The notes under the pieces were generated by a model. It saw only the letters and a list, made by a program, of their open reading frames with translations, was not told where the DNA came from and did no database searches. The translations under genes and the position numbers were made by a program. Positions 54,549 to 63,008 of a stretch of DNA of 64,000 nucleotides are shown here, piece by piece; position 1 is the stretch's first letter; each line of letters starts with the position of its first letter. Origin of the DNA: Cognatundibacterium jejuense (lineage in GTDB: Bacteria > Pseudomonadota > Gammaproteobacteria > Burkholderiales > Burkholderiaceae_D); assembly GCF_014284255.1 (NCBI RefSeq), contig NZ_JACOFV010000008.1, positions 62,001-126,000 on the forward strand. The letters run 5' to 3'.

Positions 54549-54926
54549 GTGGCCAGAACTCGTATTCTTATTGCAGCTGCCGTGGCAGTTGCCTATGTTG
54601 TTGTCGCAGTGGGTAGTTCTTTACTTAATATCTCAGCCAATAGCGATCATCTCAGCGTTAATCTTAGTTTTAGTCAACTGACAAACTGGCTCATCGCGAT
54701 CATTGGTTTGTTGATTGCGATTGGTTTGTGTGGGCGTTATGCGTGGGCATGGTGGCTGGGGTTAGCGGCCAGTGCGTTTCAACTTTATCGTCTGGTCAGT
54801 CGTGTTTGGGCGCAAAATAGTCTCAATCATTTGCCAGGTATGCATGTGTTTCTGCTGTTTGGCTTATTATTCATTTTTCTGTTGTTATTGATCTCCCCGA
54901 AGGCTATGTCTTCGTGTAATCGTTAA
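54549..54926 (+). CDS. Small integral membrane protein
   Basis: A 125-residue protein with about four hydrophobic segments (VAVAYVVVAVGSSLL near the start, LIAIIGLLIAIGLCG, WWLGLAASAFQLY, and FLLFGLLFIFLLLLI near the end). It starts at GTG 54549. No known domain. Lies upstream of two small genes on the same strand. Confidence 0.65.
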   Translation: MARTRILIAAAVAVAYVVVAVGSSLLNISANSDHLSVNLSFSQLTNWLIAIIGLLIAIGLCGRYAWAWWLGLAASAFQLYRLVSRVWAQNSLNHLPGMHVFLLFGLLFIFLLLLISPKAMSSCNR

Positions 54927-54959
54927 TGACATCGTCATCACATTTTAACTAGGATTTCT

Positions 54960-55487
54960 ATGCAAATCGCACCGCTTGGACTACTGACCGAAGATACAGA
55001 AAACGATTGGCTGGTCAGTGAACCTATCGCCGTCTCTGCGCTCAACAAGGAGTGCGAATTTTTGCTGGAAGGCTATGCACAAGACGCGCGCCCGCAAGAG
55101 TTTTCAGATGCCATCAGCCATTTTCTGGCGTTGGATAAAACGGTGCTGCTCGCCGTTGAAAATGAGATTTTTTCTTACTATCGGGATTGCGTCCAATTTG
55201 CCAAAAGTGAAGGATTTGATGTCGTCGATATCTCCAGCGCTGATCAAGTCTGGCAGCACATACAATTTGGCGACGAAATATTAGTATGCCGCCGCCAGAC
55301 CGGCGATCAAGGCGTGTACGTATTGCTGGAATGTGATTGCGACTGGAACGAAGAAGAAGGCTTACAAATCGTTTTCAAAAATGGCAACGTAATCAATAAG
55401 CTTGGCCCCTTTGATGATTTTTTAAGCAACGCGGACGTCTATGGACTACCTGAGCTGGAAAAAGTCATTTATCAAAGCCGCGGATAA
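54960..55487 (+). CDS. Hypothetical protein (DUF6985-like)
   Basis: A 175-residue acidic soluble protein; the segment YVLLECDCDWNEEEGLQIVF, then KNGNVINKLGPFDDFLSNAD resembles the DUF6985 group seen in immunity-type and stress proteins. No signal peptide or membrane segment. Ends 5 bp before the next gene, which probably shares the transcript. Confidence 0.6.
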   Translation: MQIAPLGLLTEDTENDWLVSEPIAVSALNKECEFLLEGYAQDARPQEFSDAISHFLALDKTVLLAVENEIFSYYRDCVQFAKSEGFDVVDISSADQVWQHIQFGDEILVCRRQTGDQGVYVLLECDCDWNEEEGLQIVFKNGNVINKLGPFDDFLSNADVYGLPELEKVIYQSRG

Positions 55488-55492
55488 TTTCT

Positions 55493-55987
55493 ATGATCAG
55501 ACTGGAGTCCATTCCACTTGCAGATCTGAGAAAATTGGCCGTATCTGACTACCCTGCGCATCTGTTACAAAGAGCACTACCTGATGCCCTGCCACCAAGT
55601 TTTGTCGCAGAGCGGTCATTGCAACAACTAGGCAGCGGTTTATCGGGAGCCTGGTGTTCGACTTTTTATATCGTGCGACTAGCTGACAACTCAATTGTCG
55701 GTAGTTGTGGTTTTAAAAGTGAACCACTGGATCAACAAGTGGAAATCGGGTATGGCGTGGCTCCGTCTGCACGCGCACAAGGTATAGCCAGTGCTGCCGT
55801 GGCTGAATTAATTCGCACCGCCACAAAACTTGGTAGTGCTAAGAGACTATTGGCGAGAGTAAATCCAGACAACTTACCATCTATCCACGTCGTGCAAAAG
55901 AATGGTTTTTTGTACGAGGAATTGATCATTGATGAAGATGGTGAACCTCTAGTGAATTGGATCAAGCACATTTCTGCCGATACCTGA
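55493..55987 (+). CDS. GNAT-family N-acetyltransferase (RimJ-like)
   Basis: A 164-residue GNAT protein with the acetyl-CoA motif APSARAQGIASAAVAELIR and the RVNPDNLPSIHVVQKNGFLY end, as in RimJ/RimL-type enzymes. It follows the DUF6985-like gene by 5 bp. Substrate unknown. Confidence 0.82.
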   Translation: MIRLESIPLADLRKLAVSDYPAHLLQRALPDALPPSFVAERSLQQLGSGLSGAWCSTFYIVRLADNSIVGSCGFKSEPLDQQVEIGYGVAPSARAQGIASAAVAELIRTATKLGSAKRLLARVNPDNLPSIHVVQKNGFLYEELIIDEDGEPLVNWIKHISADT

Positions 55988-56316
55988 GCCCAAAAAAGCT
56001 ACGTACGAAACCAAGCCTTAACAAAAAGTGTTGAAAACCGGGACAGTATGCCAACGATCTCAAGGTTGGGTTTTGATGGGGTACTTTATTTGCGATTGAA
56101 TTTAACTTCTCTATCAGTACACATCACCACCTGCCGCACCTTCTTCGCCACAAAAGAACATGGTATAACATATGGTGATTTGTTTCACAACAGCACAGAT
56201 TTGGCTTTTGCATGTCATGACGATTGACCGGATTGGCTGCGATGCGGCTATGTTCTTTTTTTTCTGTGGGCGGACATCCGATCATTTCAAACTTAGGTTC
56301 TTAACAGGAGACAATA
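55988..56316. other. Intergenic region
   Basis: About 330 bp. A short frame on the plus strand (56172-56399) overlaps the next gene and is not protein-like. No terminator or operator was recognised; the CAGGAG ribosome-binding site of the next gene is at its end. Confidence 0.4.
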
Positions 56317-57042
56317 ATGTTTTTGAGTGCAAGAGTAAAAGTAGTGACAGTCTTAATGGTCTTAAGCCTGATCCCTTGTTACACCTTTGCCCAAGATAAC
56401 CTCTATGCAAAGCTGACCGAGTTGGCACGACAAGGTAACGTCGATGCTCAATACCACGTTGGGATGCTGCTGAACAACGGTATAGGCGTATCGAAAGATT
56501 TTAAACAGGCCTATGAATGGTTTGAAAAAAGCTCCCGTAACGGTGATGCTCTGGCCTCATACAAAGTTGGATGCTATCTCGCAGGCCAATTTGGAAATGT
56601 CGTTCCATTGGACGCGGCCATGGCCTTTAACTATAAATTGAGGTCTGCGGAAGCGGGCTATTCTCTAGCCCAGCAGGATATTGCCGTTTCATATCTGCGA
56701 AAAAGTGAATTCGAGAAAGCAGTTCAGTGGAGCAAAGCAGCGGCGGACCAAGGATACCCAATGGCACTTTACAACCTATCGGTATTCTACAAAGATGGCA
56801 AAGGGGTTCCTGCTGACAAAACCCTCAGCTATGGTTACTTTAAATTAGCAAAGCTTGTCGCGGAGGGGAAAATCAATCCTAATGCACAGACCACGCTTGA
56901 AGATTTGAAGAAGTCGATGTCTGAAAATGAGATTGAAAGAGCAGAGCAGTTCGTCGCCCAGTGGAAAGCTGAGCTCACGCCCTTGACGTTGAGGGCACAA
57001 GAGGGTCTGAAGAGTGCTCAACGACTTGTCGGCGAAATGTAA
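56317..57042 (+). CDS. Sel1-repeat (SLR) exported protein
   Basis: A 241-residue protein with a signal peptide (LSARVKVVTVLMVLSLIPCY..., cleavage after FA near residue 25) and three or four Sel1-like repeats (GNVDAQYHVGMLLNNGIGV, NGDALASYKVGCYLAGQFG, YPMALYNLSVFYKDGKGVP). Such proteins act as scaffolds in periplasm or envelope. No partner is identifiable. Confidence 0.8.
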   Translation: MFLSARVKVVTVLMVLSLIPCYTFAQDNLYAKLTELARQGNVDAQYHVGMLLNNGIGVSKDFKQAYEWFEKSSRNGDALASYKVGCYLAGQFGNVVPLDAAMAFNYKLRSAEAGYSLAQQDIAVSYLRKSEFEKAVQWSKAAADQGYPMALYNLSVFYKDGKGVPADKTLSYGYFKLAKLVAEGKINPNAQTTLEDLKKSMSENEIERAEQFVAQWKAELTPLTLRAQEGLKSAQRLVGEM

Positions 57043-57275
57043 CAGTGTACCGACCTAACTCATCTATTTACACCGACGTTGAATGACCACTTCTCATATC
57101 TAATTAAGGCCGTTCAGGGTACGAAACTGCATAAATAAGTTATTGCCTGAAAGGTAAATTTCGGCACAAAGTTGAATTTCGCGACAACGCTACAATTTGT
57201 AGGAAGTGCACCGTGCTATTCAATGAATTTTCATCCCACTAAGGCTATTCAACCATTTATTAAACCCGAAAAAAT

Positions 57276-57902
57276 TTAATTATTAACCATGAAAAAATCT
57301 ATGAGACAAGCGGCGTCACCGTCTCCATCTGAAGTAATACGCATTGAACCGTGCATATACTTAATAAAATGATAATCAACCCAATACTGCGGATACATTC
57401 GAAGTTTAGAAGTCGATTCCCAACCATACTTTAATAAGGTGCTTTCCATTTTTTTCATTGGTATGCACATACCTCTAGGTGGCAACACGAGAGGACCGTC
57501 TCCCCAAGAAAAACTAAAGCTGATAGCCTTATGATTTTTCAAAACAGCGCCCATAGAAAAAAACCAATCCTTTCCCTGCGAAACCTGCCAGGCTTCAGTT
57601 TCAAATTTGGATATTTGTGGGTTTGAATAAGCTTCCCTCTCCAAACTCGTGGAAAAAATCTTATCTATATTGGTGCGAGTGAGTCCATCAGGAAAACTCG
57701 CAGCTACATTCAGCAACTTTTCCCACAATTCATCTGCAGTAAATGGGTACGGAGGATCAAATTTATTTATCTTATTTTTGCTAGCATTTGCAGCTTCATT
57801 TGCAGGTACAGGTAGATCTTGAGCATTTGAGTGAAGCGAAAATACACAAAGCATTTCTGCTAATAACAAAACAAAAATGTTGCGTGGATTATTTAAAGTC
57901 AT
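57276..57902 (-). CDS. Hypothetical exported protein
   Basis: A 208-residue protein with a signal peptide (IFVLLLAEMLCVFSLHSNAQ, cleavage near residue 28). The mature part has no motif I recognise; it contains three cysteines and a tail DGDGDAACLIDFFMVNN. Monocistronic and convergent with the Sel1 gene. Function unknown. Confidence 0.65.
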   Translation of the reverse strand: MTLNNPRNIFVLLLAEMLCVFSLHSNAQDLPVPANEAANASKNKINKFDPPYPFTADELWEKLLNVAASFPDGLTRTNIDKIFSTSLEREAYSNPQISKFETEAWQVSQGKDWFFSMGAVLKNHKAISFSFSWGDGPLVLPPRGMCIPMKKMESTLLKYGWESTSKLRMYPQYWVDYHFIKYMHGSMRITSDGDGDAACLIDFFMVNN

Positions 57903-58764
57903 TCAAGTACCTCCAAATTTTATTTTTTCGAACGAAGCTTATTTATCATCGAATCCTTAAATCCTTAGCATGCTGAACAACATGCTTGGGCATAATTTAT
58001 CAATTCAAATTAAAAATTTACTGTATCTGCATAAATGGGGATTTTTGAACACATGCCACAATTTCTGTAGGCTATTACGGCATCGTTTAGATCTGATAAT
58101 TTCTGACCGCATTAACTCGAACGAAGAAGGGAAATAAGTTTGAGCCTCGCCTCCATAGGTGTAAATCGACCAAATTGCAGCGGCTTTTTGTCGCGTATAA
58201 TTGAAACCAACCTGCCCAGCAAACCTTGCATTGATCACGGTTGGATTAGGCTGGATGCTCTCCATTTACGGTGGACTATCTCAATTGGGTGACCCTTCAC
58301 CATCTGCATCTAAATCCGATATTAGAGCACATGAACATCTAACACTTTTGCTATTTTTGAGCGGCGTATTTTTATTGGTTCGTCTAAGGCACTATCTCAT
58401 TTTATAAAACAAGAGAATGGCAATTGAACTTTACGGACTTGGTCGGTCCAGCGATATGGGTAATTTTCGTAAATATTGATTATTCACACCACTGGCTTCT
58501 GTAACTGTTCGTCTTCGGAATTTCCGCTCTTGCGACGCGCGACTGGCCGCACAGGTTAAGGCTTGTCAGTCGCTTTAAAACATAAATGTCTGCAAACCCT
58601 TGTTCACCGGTCATTATTGATCAATGAAGCAAAGCATTCTTTGGAATGTGACTGAGTAGCTTTTTTTGAAGACCATTCGAGTGCTTATTTCATCCTAATT
58701 CGCGCACTATTCATTTAAGTCAAATTGGTAGCAAAGACAAAATTAATTGCGGACTAAAGATAAA

Positions 58765-58788
58765 GAGGCCCAGATTTCTCTGGACCTC
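58765..58788 (-). terminator. Candidate porin terminator hairpin
   Basis: On the minus strand the RNA would fold GAGGUCCAGA with UCUGGGCCUC (one G-U pair, 4-base loop), followed by UUUAUCUUU. It lies about 140 bp after the porin stop. Confidence 0.5.
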
Positions 58789-58818
58789 TCAATTTGAATT
58801 AAAAAACTATGCTAGCCG

Positions 58819-58857
58819 GCTCAAAAAATAGTTCGACTCTTTTTTGAGCTTTTTTTC
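58819..58857. terminator. Strong hairpin with T-run
   Basis: A perfect 10-bp stem GCTCAAAAAA / TTTTTTGAGC with an 11-base loop, followed on the plus strand by TTTTTTT. Bidirectional by composition; it lies about 70 bp after the porin stop on the minus strand. Confidence 0.55.
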
Positions 58858-58926
58858 AAGGCTTGATTTAAATCACGTGGTTTTTTAAGTTCAACAAGCT
58901 ACGATGTTATACAAAAAACCAAGCAA

Positions 58927-60018
58927 TCAGAACTTGTGACGAATACCGACTGCAACGCTGTTAGCGCGGTCAGCCGTGTTGATTTTGTCGCTCATCAAGA
59001 CTGCATAAACGTCAGTACACTTAGACAGATCGTAGTCATAACCACCTGAGAATGTGTCACGGCTCAAATCTGCACCAACCAGACTGCCAGTACGTTTAGT
59101 GTCAGCGTATGCCAACAAAATATTGCCCCCAGCTGCTGGCACTTTCGCACCCAGACTGTAGGTTTTGTCAGTCATCGCTGCACTTGTGCTGCTGTCGTCT
59201 TTGGTGTTGGAATATGTCGCAAACAATTTAGCAACGTTCAGATCATAGCTACCACCAACGAAATACGATTTTTGATAGTTGATTGATGCGTAGTTGATCG
59301 GTGAGCTAGTCGCGTCAACAATCGCGCCAGGGGTCGGGTTACCGACTTGTACCTGGTGGTAGTAGGCAGTCAATGCCAGTGGACCATTGAAGTACAAGAC
59401 GTTCATACCGACGTTATTTACACCAGTCTGACCAGCTTTCTCACCTGCCTGATAATGGAAATTAGCACTCAAACCATTGTAGTTTGGCGTGGTGTAAATG
59501 ATTTCATTGCTCCAGCCAGAGTCGCCAGCGGAAGAATTCACCCAGGTACGTGCAGCGAAATTACCGTTAGGTACCCAGGTATGCAGTACCAATGGGGAAA
59601 AGTTAAACGAATCGCCGAACGGATTGAAAATAACGACTGGCAAGAAATTAGGCGACAAGTTGCGACCTAAAGAAACTTTACCAAAGGAACCAGAAATACC
59701 TACGTTGGCATCGCGTGAGAACAGCGTATCACCAGAAAAACGTCCGGATTCGCCAGTATCAGCGCGCAAGAAGCTGGTCAATGCGAAGTCAACTTTCATG
59801 CCGTTGCCTAAGTCTTCAACGCCTTTAAAACCCAACCACGAGGTCGTCATGCCGCCGCTGTTGACGGCAAGTGTTTTAGCTTTGTCACCACTGTACTTAA
59901 TTGACCCAGCCGACATATCGACCAGACCTTCAACGGATACAGTAGATTGCGCCAGTGCGCTACCCGCAGCTAAAGTAGCCGCAACTGCAATGACCAGACT
60001 GTTGAATTTACATTTCAT
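58927..60018 (-). CDS. Gram-negative general porin (betaproteobacterial type)
   Basis: A 363-residue outer-membrane porin with a signal peptide (SLVIAVAATLAAGSALAQ, cleavage after ALA near residue 23). The strands alternate as in 16-stranded OmpC-type porins of betaproteobacteria: the VSVEGLVDMSAGSI start, the LGFKGVEDLGNGMKVDFALT region, and the terminal VAVGIRHKF ending in Phe. Passive uptake of small hydrophilic solutes. Its position beside urate/allantoin genes makes purine-product uptake a possibility. Confidence 0.9.
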   Translation of the reverse strand: MKCKFNSLVIAVAATLAAGSALAQSTVSVEGLVDMSAGSIKYSGDKAKTLAVNSGGMTTSWLGFKGVEDLGNGMKVDFALTSFLRADTGESGRFSGDTLFSRDANVGISGSFGKVSLGRNLSPNFLPVVIFNPFGDSFNFSPLVLHTWVPNGNFAARTWVNSSAGDSGWSNEIIYTTPNYNGLSANFHYQAGEKAGQTGVNNVGMNVLYFNGPLALTAYYHQVQVGNPTPGAIVDATSSPINYASINYQKSYFVGGSYDLNVAKLFATYSNTKDDSSTSAAMTDKTYSLGAKVPAAGGNILLAYADTKRTGSLVGADLSRDTFSGGYDYDLSKCTDVYAVLMSDKINTADRANSVAVGIRHKF

Positions 60019-60131
60019 GGTTCTTCCTTTATCGAAGTAGTAAAAAAATTCTTTTGCAGCGGTGCGCGTTGCGCAAATCCTGGATCGTCTTTGACACGAA
60101 ATCGGCGAATAATCATTCTTAAGCAGGCGGC

Positions 60132-60650
60132 TTATGGTCTTATTAAATCAGCCAGCCGGAAGCCGCCAATACGGACAATTTGCTCGATACATTCCTGCAT
60201 TTCGGTGACGCGGTCTGAGTTCAGCCGCTGCGTGAAGTGCCGGATAATACTTTGTCTGTCGTGGCCTCGTACAGCGATGATGAAAGGAAAACCGAATTTT
60301 TTATTATATTCAGCGTTCAAACGTTGTAATTCCGCGAATTCGTCAGGACTACATTGATTCAGTCCGGCACCACTCTGTTCACGTGTCGATTCGGCAGTTA
60401 ACTCTCCGCGGACTGCCGCTTTACCCGCCAATTCCGGATGGGCACGGATCAAGGTCAGACGCGCTTCTTCATCCGCACTGCGTACCGCATGTGCCATCGC
60501 CGCGTGCAAATCATGCACGCTCAAAAATGGTCTTTGTGCTACAACCGCTTCGGCTACCCATGGCGAATGTTCAAAAATGCCACCCAGTATGCTGACAAAT
60601 TCTGTATCAGCAACCTGATTTATGGCTTCTAAGCTGTAAGTGTGGCTCAT
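60132..60650 (-). CDS. uraD: 2-oxo-4-hydroxy-4-carboxy-5-ureidoimidazoline (OHCU) decarboxylase
   Basis: A 172-residue helical protein with the OHCU decarboxylase pattern: LGGIFEHSPWVAEAV near the start, IRAHPELAGKAAVRG, LTAESTREQSGAGLNQCSPD, and the KFGFPFIIAVRGHDRQSI segment. It performs the third step of urate degradation, giving S-allantoin. Its start overlaps the puuE stop as ATGA, so the two form an operon. Confidence 0.93.
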   Translation of the reverse strand: MSHTYSLEAINQVADTEFVSILGGIFEHSPWVAEAVVAQRPFLSVHDLHAAMAHAVRSADEEARLTLIRAHPELAGKAAVRGELTAESTREQSGAGLNQCSPDEFAELQRLNAEYNKKFGFPFIIAVRGHDRQSIIRHFTQRLNSDRVTEMQECIEQIVRIGGFRLADLIRP

Positions 60651-61624
60651 GGTTTTACTCCTGTGTTTGCTACAGTATTTACCGCTGCTGCATACGGGTG
60701 CTGCTGCATCCAGTGCTGCGCAATATCAATCCGTCGGCAAATCCACACCTTGTCATGCGATTGCACATAATCCAAAAAGCGTTGCAAGGCGCGGAAGCGT
60801 CCCGGCCTGCCAAGCAAGCGGCAATGCATGCCTATCGATAGCATTTTTGGTGCGTTATCGCCTTGTGGATCCCCTTCCGCATACAACACATCAAAACTAT
60901 CTTTTAAGTAGGTATAAAACTGCTCGCCCGTATTAAATCCTTGTGGTGTGGCAAAGCGCATATCGTTGCTATCTAATGTATAAGGCACGACCAGATGCGG
61001 CTTGACTTCACCAACACTGGTGCTGACTTCAGTCCAGAATGGCAAATCATCACCGTAATAATCAGCGTCATACGCAAAACCACCATGCTCAACCACCAAC
61101 CGGCGCGTATTTGGTGAATCACGTCCGGTGTACCAGCCTAACGGCGCACTACCAGTGAGTTCACGCATGATCTGCACCGCTTGCTGCATATGTTCGCGCT
61201 CTATCGCCTCATCTAAATTTTGATAATGAATCCAGCGTAGACCGTGACACGCGATCTCATGACCTAATTCACCAAACGCTTGCGTCAGTTCCGGATGACG
61301 TTGCAATGCCATCGCCACGCCAAACACGGTCAGTGGCAAGCCACGTTTTTCAAATTCGCGCAAAATGCGCCAGACCCCGGCGCGTGAACCATATTCATAA
61401 ATCGATTCCATCGACATGTGCCGCGCTTCATACGCCGCCGCGCCGACGATTTCTGATAAAAACTGTTCTGAGGCTTTATCACCATGCAAGACGCAATTTT
61501 CGCCACCCTCTTCATAATTCAATACAAACTGCACGGCAATTCTTGCCTGCTCTGGCCATTGTGCGTGTGGCACGTGGCGGCCATAACCAATCAGATCACG
61601 CGGATAAGCTGAGGTGATTGTCAT
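60647..61624 (-). CDS. puuE: Allantoinase PuuE (polysaccharide-deacetylase family)
   Basis: A 325-residue metal-independent allantoinase of the polysaccharide deacetylase fold. It starts YPRDLIGYGRHVPHAQWPEQ and contains RIAVQFVLNYEEGGENCVL, EIACHGLRWI and ADYYGDDLPFW, characteristic of PuuE. It converts allantoin to allantoate. It is first in a puuE-uraD operon on the minus strand, just after the GntR-type regulator gene. Confidence 0.92.
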   Translation of the reverse strand: MTITSAYPRDLIGYGRHVPHAQWPEQARIAVQFVLNYEEGGENCVLHGDKASEQFLSEIVGAAAYEARHMSMESIYEYGSRAGVWRILREFEKRGLPLTVFGVAMALQRHPELTQAFGELGHEIACHGLRWIHYQNLDEAIEREHMQQAVQIMRELTGSAPLGWYTGRDSPNTRRLVVEHGGFAYDADYYGDDLPFWTEVSTSVGEVKPHLVVPYTLDSNDMRFATPQGFNTGEQFYTYLKDSFDVLYAEGDPQGDNAPKMLSIGMHCRLLGRPGRFRALQRFLDYVQSHDKVWICRRIDIAQHWMQQHPYAAAVNTVANTGVKP

Positions 61625-61676
61625 TCGTTGTTTTCTCCGTCAATGTGGAAACTGAACTTGTTTGTCTGTGATCGAC

Positions 61677-62396
61677 TTAACTATTTCTTTGTCCGAGTAC
61701 TGTTTTTAAATCAAAACTCTTCCCAACATTTTTCGGTGTACGGCATGCACACTGATGCAAATGTTGTGCCATTTCATGCAAAGCGGATTTTTTATCACGC
61801 CGTTCTAATGCTTCGAGTACCTTGAAATGCTCATCAAATGAGCAAGGACGAGTACCCGGCACGTCGTTACTCGAAATCATTAAAGTGGTACGTGAGACCA
61901 GACGCCGCAGCATATCGACCAGTAAATCATTGCCGCTAAGGCGTGCCAGCTCGATATGAAAATCAGCTGACAGCCTGATCCACTGTGGCCTGTCACCCTG
62001 CTGATAGGCGTCACGTTCGCGCTCTACCATCTGGCGCAATCCCTGCAAAGCCTGCCTATCATCATTCGCTAATACTTTTTCTAACGCTAACTGCTCCAGG
62101 TTATGGCGCAATTCAAACATGTCTTGTGCTTCTTTTTCGCCCGGACTGGCGATAAATGCACCGCGATTGGGCTCCAGATCGACCAAACCATCGGCTGCAA
62201 GCTGACTCAATACCTTGCGCACGCCATGGCGAGCCATGGCATAAATTTCGCTCAAGGATTGCTCGGTCAGTTTGGTACGCGCAGGCAGACGATGATCCAT
62301 GATGGCATCGTAAATATCGCGGTACATGCGCTGTTCCTTATCAAGGTTATCAGCGTTGTCTGTATTTTCTGCTTCCCCGGGGGTGTTACTGTTCAC
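61677..62396 (-). CDS. GntR/FadR-type (FCD domain) transcriptional regulator of purine catabolism
   Basis: A 239-residue regulator starting at GTG 62394-62396 (or a little further in). The winged helix-turn-helix is at about residues 28-95 (TKLTEQSLSEIYAMARHGVR...LAADGLVDLEPNRGAF) and the FCD ligand-binding domain follows (DMFELRHNLEQLALEKVL...). It lies between puuE-uraD and uraH-puuD and probably represses them; ligand likely a urate or allantoin intermediate. Two palindromic operators lie just upstream. Confidence 0.88.
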   Translation of the reverse strand: MNSNTPGEAENTDNADNLDKEQRMYRDIYDAIMDHRLPARTKLTEQSLSEIYAMARHGVRKVLSQLAADGLVDLEPNRGAFIASPGEKEAQDMFELRHNLEQLALEKVLANDDRQALQGLRQMVERERDAYQQGDRPQWIRLSADFHIELARLSGNDLLVDMLRRLVSRTTLMISSNDVPGTRPCSFDEHFKVLEALERRDKKSALHEMAQHLHQCACRTPKNVGKSFDLKTVLGQRNS

Positions 62397-62467
62397 GTTC
62401 TGGCTCTATGGATTAAGTGAAAACGAAGTAAATGATATTTTCCTCATTTAAGCACTTCATCCAATAA

Positions 62468-62607
62468 ATTGTCGACAATTTTTAAATGGAATACCAATTA
62501 TTTTTAGTTTCGCGTTGCTAAATAAGATAAATTTCACCGTAATAACAAGGCTTTACTGAAGTTTTGTTTGACATAGAGATTTTCAGAGGCTTAAGATTGT
62601 CGACAAT
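62468..62607. promoter_or_regulatory. Two identical palindromic operators (ATTGTCGACAAT)
   Basis: ATTGTCGACAAT occurs at 62468-62479 and 62596-62607, perfect 12-bp palindromes 128 bp apart in the divergent regulator-uraH region. The TTGTCGACAA core fits the FadR-class consensus TnGTnnACnA. They are placed to control both directions. The intergenic region itself (62397-62645) holds no gene. Confidence 0.7.
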
Positions 62608-62645
62608 ATTGTTGTTTTATTTTCGGTATTTTATAAAGGATAGGC

Positions 62646-62999
62646 ATGGGACGTCTCACGACACATGTACTCGACACTGCGCACGGCAAACCCGGACAAG
62701 GCATACAGGTACGCCTGTACCGCATCAAGGATCAGCAAAGACAGCTGTTATGTGAACGTTTAACCAATGCTGACGGTCGTTGTGACCAGCCTTTGTTAGA
62801 AGGCGATGCACTCATTAGCGGCACGTATGAACTCGATTTTGATATCGGTCGTTATTTTGCGGCGATGGGCGTCCAACTGACGGAGCCAGCATTTCTCGGC
62901 ATCGTAACTTTGCGCTTTGGCGTAGCCGATGCAAGTCAGCACTATCATGTACCCCTGGTGACGACGCCATGGAGTTACTCAACCTATCGCGGTAGTTAG
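62646..62999 (+). CDS. uraH: 5-hydroxyisourate hydrolase
   Basis: A 117-residue transthyretin-like protein: LTTHVLDTAHGKPGQGIQVR at the start and the YSTYRGS C-terminal signature. It hydrolyses 5-hydroxyisourate, the product of urate oxidation, to OHCU, the substrate of UraD. Followed 9 bp later by puuD. Confidence 0.95.
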   Translation: MGRLTTHVLDTAHGKPGQGIQVRLYRIKDQQRQLLCERLTNADGRCDQPLLEGDALISGTYELDFDIGRYFAAMGVQLTEPAFLGIVTLRFGVADASQHYHVPLVTTPWSYSTYRGS

Positions 63000-63008
63000 G
63001 AATCATCA

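Larger units (their letters stand above)
57903..58926. other. Long intergenic region with a possible small membrane protein gene
   Basis: About 1 kb with no well supported gene. A plus-strand frame at 58201-58407 encodes 68 residues with two hydrophobic segments (LALITVGLGWMLSIYGGLSQ and HLTLLLFLSGVFLLVRLRHY). This is consistent with a small membrane protein, but its start (no ATG with a good ribosome-binding site) is uncertain. The rest looks non-coding and may contain decayed sequence. Two hairpins near the porin end are listed separately. Confidence 0.4.
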
